Source: Lepisosteus oculatus
Lineage: Eukaryota > Chordata > Actinopteri > Semionotiformes > Lepisosteidae
Length of the DNA: 64,000 nucleotides
Reading direction: 5' to 3'
NCBI RefSeq assembly: GCF_040954835.1
Contig: NC_090716.1
Coordinates: forward strand, 7,532,275-7,596,274
Shown here: in pieces, positions 59,401 through 64,000 of the stretch
Numbering within the stretch: position 1 is the stretch's first letter
Layout: each line of letters starts with the position of its first letter
Made by a program: the position numbers and the translations under genes
The notes under the pieces: generated by a model
The model's input: the letters and a program-made list of their open reading frames with translations, nothing else
What the model was told of the DNA's origin: nothing
Databases searched by the model: none

Positions 59401-61000
59401 ATTTAGAGAGTCAAGAACCTTGCTGCCCTTAATACTGTATATTGGTGCTATCATTGGAGTATTCTGTGAATCCTGTTGTACAATTGTTTAAAACAGTGTT
59501 ATAGGTTTCTAAATTAACTGGTTTGAGTGTTCATTGCTTTTATAAATAAAATAGTGGAGTAATTTTTGAAAACTTCAGATGCACAGATAAATGGAAATAA
59601 CATTTTCAATTGAGGTGGCAGATTATTAAATATTAAAGAATTTAAAAGATTTGCTTTACCAGAAGAGGCAAAGACAAGGTAAACTTGAAATGAGTAACTT
59701 TTTCTTCAATTATTTTGTGAGAGCAACCATCCTTTTTATTTGCATGGAGCTGCTTAATAAGCTTTCTTTCCCCCAGCAGGTGCTGAAATGTGTTACTGTC
59801 TTGAAAATGCTTGAATGTTTTAATTATATGTATACCTCACAGACCTCTAATTATATCATACTATATATCACCGTTATTGGCAGGAAATGGAACTTTCAGC
59901 ACCCTTATCCCACAGGAGGCCACAGCAGTACTAACCGGTTCACACTTATCTAACAATTAGCATAAATGTAATACCCTTTGCCGAGGTATTAAAATCACTT
60001 TACAATCAAGTAACAGAAAATGTGGCCATAAAGCAGTTATGTAAAGTTATGTATATAAAGGCTGTCCTTAAGAGAGTACTGTACAACCAATAGTTAAATT
60101 AATTTTACAAACTTTAAGCCTTTTCATTACAAAAAAGTATGATTCACAATTCCTATATAAAGGCTTATTACAGATGAAAATTCCCAGATGCAAAAGAAAA
60201 ACAAATGTATCTAAATTATTTATGCCTCTTGCATAAATGTCAGTCTATATTTTAAATTTAGAGAGAAAGCTTCTGGGAGGAGGGTCTCTCTGTTTGAAAT
60301 TCATTCCCCAAGAAAATCTTTTATATTATTTGAATGTGCGCTGCTTTAAACAGGGAAGTAGTTTGCACGGACACAAAGGGGTGGGATAGAGATAATGCAA
60401 ACCCACACGAGCTGGACAGGGTCAAGCCAGCTTCACAAAACACAGTACATACAGTATAGGTGCTTAATACTGCAGCACATCACAGGGTAAAGATGTGTTT
60501 AAAGAATTGAGAAGGTAAAAACGCAGATAATCTATCTTAGAAGAGGCCGAAGGAAACCTTCGCACCTATATCACTAAGCAATGCATTGAAGCATTTCATT
60601 CAGCGACTAAGGGTGCAGTTGTTTCTTCTCATTTACAGCTGCTGAACTGAAGCAGGGATGGCCCATTGATGCTTATGTGCGTCTTGAAGATATGACGTGG
60701 CAGGATGGCAAGTATAACATCACATGTATCACTTTGTTGTGAACAGACATATTTCCCAACAGTACTGATCAGTGCATTGGTAAAAGGGGCAGTTTTCTTT
60801 ATTGATAAATCCATCTTTCATTGGTCAGTTTTATCCCCTTAAACTCACTGACAATGTATTTACTTTTAGATGAGCAAGCCTATCTATATGGATGCCGCTG
60901 TGGAGGAGAATACATGATGTCGAAAGAAGAGGCTGAAGAAAATGTGTCAGTGATCTGTTGCAATACCTGTTCCCTGAGTATAGAGGTCAAGGAATTTTGA
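41294..61000 (+). CDS. DNAJC24: DnaJ homolog subfamily C member 24 (DPH4), diphthamide biosynthesis J-protein
   Basis: Cytosolic metal-binding J-protein (DPH4) that supports the first, radical-SAM step of diphthamide synthesis on eEF2 with DPH1-DPH2 and DPH3. Coding exons 41294-41401, 53431-53569, 60639-60707 and 60870-61000 total 447 nt, 148 residues plus stop; human has 149. The J domain spans about residues 9-82, with KDWYAVLEASP, LKQKYQKLALL, the HPD tripeptide at 38-40, and AWKILGNEETKKNYDLQ. The CSL zinc finger at the C-terminus has GCRCGGEY and CNTCS, giving the CxC and CxxC ligands. The start is the ATG after an in-frame TGA at 41270-41272. Introns are about 12.0 kb, 7.1 kb and 162 bases; the last is GC-AG. 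It is convergent with IMMP1L and divergent from DCDC1. Confidence 0.97.
45323..45392 (-). repeat. Dispersed repeat tail, copy 2
   Basis: On the minus strand: GGCTCCACAGCTGAAACG, TTCTTTTCTTCTC, then AATAAACCTTTACTTGTTCC. Same unit as at 22,360-22,453 with about 20 percent differences. Confidence 0.55.
45655..45870 (+). mobile_element. tRNA-derived SINE, 5' part
   Basis: Begins ggcatggtggttagcactg (A-box TGGTTAGCACT), with a perfect B-box GGTTCGATTC about 40 bases on, then a degraded body resembling the 'tttcctcccacagtcc' section of a widespread fish repeat. The 3' part is missing. Confidence 0.75.
48545..49320 (+). mobile_element. Degraded Tc1-like DNA transposon with nested SINE
   Basis: The sequence resembles fish Tc1-like elements over the N-terminal, DNA-binding half of the transposase: 'gataataggtttacaacag', 'atgatgaaaagagatttttg' and 'tgtgcacctcag' stretches, then CTGCTCATCTCA-like and IKHCGGSMVVWD, the VKHGGGSVMVWG block. 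After that block the element is interrupted by tRNA-like sequence on the other strand. No intact ORF remains. Confidence 0.7.
49140..49280 (-). mobile_element. tRNA-derived SINE fragment nested in the Tc1-like relic
   Basis: On the minus strand a polymerase III A-box-like TGGTAGTACAG is followed about 45 bases later by a B-box, GGTTCAGATCC, the spacing of a tRNA-like head. It lies directly after the WGG-type block of the Tc1 fossil, so it probably inserted there. Confidence 0.55.
50144..50935 (+). mobile_element. Old SINE of the same family, split by about 350 bases
   Basis: 50,144-50,400 matches the head and body of the 45,655 copy (gtggtggttaatactgctgc, then 'tttctcccatattcttgtga' and 'cagtttcctcttac'). 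50,755-50,935 matches the family's 3' part (aatcccatccaggatgt, 'gatgatggatgaatg'). The intervening 50,400-50,755 is unrelated, with CA-rich and purine-rich patches, and may be a later insertion. Confidence 0.6.
52534..52556. repeat. (CA)n microsatellite
   Basis: An imperfect CA repeat, about ten units, in a locally GC-richer patch of DNAJC24 intron 2. Confidence 0.8.
53431..53569 (+). CDS. DNAJC24: DNAJC24 exon 3: HPD motif and rest of J domain
   Basis: Acceptor gtgattggcag, then YHPDKQSPDVPPGEVEQCVQ, RFIEVDQAWKILGNEE and TKKNYDLQRH, matching human YHPDKQSTDVPAGTVEECVQ. Donor GTAGGT in phase 1. HPD is the loop that stimulates Hsp70 ATPase. The reading frame happens to stay open for about 380 bases upstream into the intron and about 105 bases downstream, so ORF borders are not exon borders here. 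Confidence 0.97.
53570..60638 (+). other. DNAJC24: DNAJC24 intron 3
   Basis: About 7.1 kb with few repeats and several GC-richer islands (54,400-54,760; 55,850-56,180; 57,590-58,240) that may be conserved non-coding sequence. No exon was recognised. Confidence 0.7.
60639..60707 (+). CDS. DNAJC24: DNAJC24 exon 4 (69 nt, GC donor)
   Basis: Acceptor tcatttacag, then ELKQGWPIDAYVRLEDMTW, matching human VGPVDAQVYLEEMSW. The only junction that keeps the frame with exon 5 is CAGGATG followed by GCAAGT, a GC donor. The nearby GT (gtataa) would shift the frame to a stop. Confidence 0.93.
60708..60869 (+). other. DNAJC24: DNAJC24 intron 4, GC-AG type
   Basis: 162-base intron beginning GCAAGT and ending tttacttttag. 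Frame and protein similarity on both sides require the GC donor. Confidence 0.88.
60870..61000 (+). CDS. DNAJC24: DNAJC24 exon 5: CSL zinc finger and stop
   Basis: Acceptor tatttacttttag, then DEQAYLYGCRCGGEYMMSK, EEAEENVSVICCNTCSLSIE and VKEF with TGA at 60998-61000. The CxC and CxxC pairs are the metal ligands of the DPH-type (CSL) zinc finger. Confidence 0.97.
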
Positions 61001-61047
61001 CAACTGACTGATGAAAAATGTTCCATTATTATAAATTTGAAAGATGT

Positions 61048-61053
61048 AATAAA
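61048..61053 (+). terminator. DNAJC24: DNAJC24 poly(A) signal
   Basis: AATAAA 47 bases after the DNAJC24 stop, the first canonical signal. It gives a very short 3' UTR of about 70 bases. Confidence 0.75.
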
Positions 61054-61157
61054 ACAAACATGTTTAGAAATTATATGGATTTTTTTCCACTCTGCAATGT
61101 GGTGTAATTACATATTGGTTGTAATAAGGATTTAGAAAATGCAATTAGTTAAAAATA

Positions 61158-61163
61158 TTTATT
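61158..61163 (-). terminator. IMMP1L: IMMP1L poly(A) signal
   Basis: AATAAA on the minus strand, 73 bases after the IMMP1L stop. Both genes therefore end within about 110 bases of each other, tail to tail. Confidence 0.7.
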
Positions 61164-61235
61164 AAAATGCTTTTATGTACAGTGCTAATGCTTTCAGAAA
61201 TGCTATCATGTACATTTGTGGATGTAACATTTGAA

Positions 61236-61304
61236 TCAGTCACTTCGGATAATCCTCCCATTTGGACTTTCTTTTAGGGTGCCAAAGTTATGTGGGGGCC
61301 ATAA
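61236..61304 (-). CDS. IMMP1L: IMMP1L last coding exon
   Basis: 69 nt: 22 residues starting LWPPHNFG and the stop codon at 61236-61238. Human has IWPLSDFG at the same place. The SPNG motif is conserved. Confidence 0.93.
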   Translation of the reverse strand, partial: LWPPHNFGTLKESPNGRIIRSD

Positions 61305-61610
61305 CTAGAAAGAAAGAGAAACAAATATTAATGAATGCCGACTTCAGACTCATTAATTAATTGATTACATACAAAATTAATTAGAATATGAATTGTAATA
61401 AAAGGTTTAATTGACTGTCATTACAACCAGACAGGCTTTGGATGCAGTTTGCTTTAATTAAAAAAAACAAATCTGTATGAGCAGATGATATTGCAGTACC
61501 TTTAGGCAAACCCGCCCTCGTATCAGGGCATAAGGAACTGGCCCATAGCTTCTCGAGTCTGTGGAATTCCTGTGGTTGTCTCCCTCTAGCCACACATGCC
61601 CTTTTGGAAC
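61236..61610 (-). CDS. IMMP1L: Mitochondrial inner membrane protease subunit 1, C-terminal two exons (partial gene)
   Basis: Catalytic subunit of the IMP complex, an S26-family (signal peptidase I-like) protease that trims proteins sorted to the mitochondrial intermembrane space. Exon 61500-61610 (37 codons) encodes [20 protein letters not shown], then [17 protein letters not shown]. This is the conserved GDNxxxSxDSRxxGPV box near the active site. Acceptor tccatgtacatatag, donor GTACTG, phase 0. The last exon 61236-61304 encodes [17 protein letters not shown], then IIRSD and TGA, matching human IWPLSDFGFLRASPNG. Acceptor tctttctttctag. The catalytic Ser and Lys lie in upstream exons beyond base 64,000. 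The strongest minus-strand ORF over this region is in another frame and is spurious. Confidence 0.95.
61500..61610 (-). CDS. IMMP1L: IMMP1L penultimate exon
   Basis: 111 nt, phase 0 at both ends, carrying the S26 box E-type motif WLEGDN and [11 protein letters not shown]. The border before VPKGH falls at the human border, SY then VPMGH. Confidence 0.95.
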
Positions 61611-64000
61611 CTATATGTACATGGAGGGGAAAAAATGTTTTTTTTCTCCGGTTGCATTCTAAAAATGGCTTTCTAACCTTGTAGCTCTTGTTAACTTTGT
61701 TTGCATGTAAATACTTCATGGCTTTCCCAAGAACAAGAGGATCTCCGATAATTAAGTCACGTGTGGCGTCTCCACACTTTGGTCCAAAAGACCACAGTTA
61801 ATGACAACTTTTCTTTGCATATGAAGATACAAGAGGTTAGACCAATGGGACAGGGTCATGGATTTATTAGACTTCAAACAGGGTCATTAGGCTGTTCACT
61901 AAAATCTGCCCTCTTGCAACAGAAACAGCACGAACAGGGCAACCACTCTCTCATCAACGTCCTGGGGTCTGCACCAAGGCTAGACCTGCCAGTAGGCCCG
62001 CAACAGACCGAGCCATAATTGACTGTGACATCAATTACAAATAATCTCATCACTTTCTGAAAGTAGACTTGTCAAAGCTCTAATTAAGTCCTTGGTCCGC
62101 TATACGTGCACGCAGGATCTACAACACATTATATTGTAATAATGGCCATCACAACCCAGAAGGAGTCTGTTTTTGTGTTTCTTAGCTTTTAACAGCCTGG
62201 TCCTTTAGCCACACAAAGAAGATGAAGATGAAGATGATGCTGAAAAGGCTTCGTCTCTGCAAAATACTACTTGCAATGTGGTGCCATACTATAGGGATGA
62301 AATATAAGTAGAGGTCAAGGGTCACCAAAAGCACCTTCTGAATATGGCATTCATTATATATTACTTTTTGTGGGCAGTGACAAATGTAAACATTAGGGAC
62401 TAGTGAAAGCAAATCCTTACAATAACATTTTACTGTATTTTTCATTGATATTAGAAAATGTCTTTTTGTTTTGAAAAAGTTTTTACCTAAAAAAGAACCC
62501 TTTTGCTTTTGTAAATATTTACCTAATAAACATAAAACAAGCACAAATGTCATTCATAAACTGTGCTTTCATAAAATGCAACACCTTGTCATTCTCTGGA
62601 TTTGAAGCAATGTTTGTTAACACTTAAAAGTTTCCTAAGGAAATTATTATTATTAAAAGACCTTATCTTGAGAAAACAAATAATACAGACATCTCAGTGG
62701 AAATGGAGTTTTGTTAATCAAGCAATATAGTATTATTGCACAATAATGTAAAGCAGTGAATTCTGATGGGACCTGGCAAAGGCCTGTGGACTCACATGAT
62801 GCCAGAGACGTTGGGCTGCTCCAGTCAGTGCTAACTCTACTGGTGCTCACACCGTCTCAAATGACAAGTGTTTTACAGGCAGCATGGCATGTGTGGACAA
62901 GGGTTGTGATAAATCCATGCTAATAAATGTTAATTCCAAATTGGGTGGGTATGAGAAACAATTAGAGATTCAGAAAAACTTGTCCTGCATTTGTAGTGGG
63001 TTATTTCACTGGAGGGCTATCGGTTCACTCAGGTTGTCGACCAACCCTTTTGATCAAGACCAGAACTATTGTGGGAGGATATGGTCATACTGTTCTGTAC
63101 TTCTTAGTGGGTCACAGATGCCAGCTGTAACTGGCACAGTGATCTTTAATTACTTAGAACAGAGTAGAATAGAGAATCCATTGCACTGTATCAACTAATT
63201 TCCACAAACATTTTAAAAAACCTCCCACTCTACAGCAGTCAATAAACTGAATCTACTTACAGCTGTGTCAAACATAAAATTAGTTCATAAATGTACTTAA
63301 AATAATCATATATATGCATTTATTAACCTGTTTTTTTTTACATTAAAATATTTTTAAAGAGGAACAATTTAGCTACCCTAATAAAGTATGGGGACATCTT
63401 TTTCAATGGAGAAAAGTATAGTTACACATTGTGTAATTTTTTGCTTATTTTTTTAGCCATTGCACAATAACTGAAAAGGATTAATACTATAGATCATATT
63501 TCAATGGGCTCTGAAACCTGATAAGACAGCTAATCTGACACAGCGAACAGTTCAAGTTAAAATATGCCGACCTCCTTGCAAGTTCACAGGTATCTCAAGT
63601 CTCTGAAAGAGAAACCCATGCTCGATGGAAGAAAAAAAAGCAGCTCTTTCTCTATTCAACTACTTTTTTTTTCTTTGCCTTGAACTCTGACAAAACTTAA
63701 TCTCGGTGCTGGACAAAAGAAGAAAGCCCCCCCTCCCTTTTTCATATCCTTACCCAGGTCTTTGAAATGGCTTACTAGTTTGGTACATGGCCACAAATGT
63801 AATTGCCTCATAGCCTGCGGGTGTTCGGATAACAAAAGGTGGGCTTTAGAATAAACCACAGGTGTTACCTTTCTTGATTAAAATAGGTGATGAAAGGCTA
63901 GCGCGAAGTTCATGAAAGACAGAATAAATTATGATGACCTTTGTTTTTAGTAAAACAGAATTTAATGAAGACCACATCATCTAAATTTTGAAAGCTGATG
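61611..64000 (-). other. IMMP1L: IMMP1L intron (partial); no further exon found
   Basis: I searched the minus strand for the segments expected upstream in this family (GPSMEPTI, RGDIVIAKSP, KRVIGLEGD) and saw none, so the intron runs off the window. A GC-richer, TAAT-rich island occupies 61,745-62,170. The rest is AT-rich with no recognisable repeat. Confidence 0.7.

Noticed and set aside
61381..61719. 112-codon minus ORF at the IMMP1L locus
   Set aside because: It is in the wrong frame over the real IMMP1L exon; the conserved WLEGDN frame is the true one.
61690..61770. Minus-strand open piece (DLIIGDPLVLGKAMKYLHAN) upstream of the IMMP1L exon
   Set aside because: It does not match the expected preceding IMMP1L segment and lacks a convincing acceptor; more likely part of a non-coding conserved island.
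1..64000. CRISPR arrays, operons, phage or bacterial genes, tRNA and rRNA genes
   Set aside because: None seen. The polymerase III boxes found belong to SINEs, and the spliced genes show this is vertebrate chromosomal DNA.

Overview
The window is AT-rich vertebrate DNA carrying parts of three spliced nuclear genes. No bacterial, viral or plasmid features were seen. Gene order is DCDC1 (minus), DNAJC24 (plus), IMMP1L (minus, partial). This matches the block that lies beside ELP4 and PAX6 in bony vertebrates (human 11p13). A tRNA-derived SINE of a familiar ray-finned-fish type, a dispersed 'tatagcgcttttctgg' repeat and Tc1-like transposon relics point to a ray-finned fish. I suspect a non-teleost such as gar, bowfin or sturgeon. 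The species call is an inference.

Positions 1-15,103 hold no DCDC1 exon I can prove; this is either one long intron or sequence beyond a short isoform. Positions 15,104-40,076 hold eight DCDC1 coding exons on the minus strand. They join with matching phases into 416 codons with two doublecortin-type domains. Positions 40,077-40,582 are a compact head-to-head promoter region with an RFX-type X-box on the DCDC1 side. Positions 41,294-61,000 hold the four coding exons of DNAJC24 (DPH4), 148 residues with a J domain and a CSL zinc finger. Its last intron is a GC-AG intron. Positions 61,236-61,610 hold the last two IMMP1L exons on the minus strand, tail to tail with DNAJC24, with the two poly(A) signals about 105 bases apart. 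The remainder to 64,000 is IMMP1L intron.

The three genes do not share a pathway. DNAJC24 serves diphthamide synthesis on eEF2, IMMP1L is a mitochondrial inner-membrane peptidase subunit, and DCDC1 is a microtubule-associated protein. They stay together probably because introns in this block host long-range PAX6 regulatory elements. Several GC-richer islands rich in TAAT cores are flagged as candidates, without proof. Introns also hold transposon relics: two Tc1-like fossils, tRNA-derived SINEs (one nested, one split), an antisense reverse-transcriptase fragment and small dispersed repeats. I found no convincing new biological system. The best leads are the X-box divergent promoter, the GC-AG intron with an overlapping upstream ORF in DNAJC24, and an unassigned candidate 3' terminal exon pair at 210-860.
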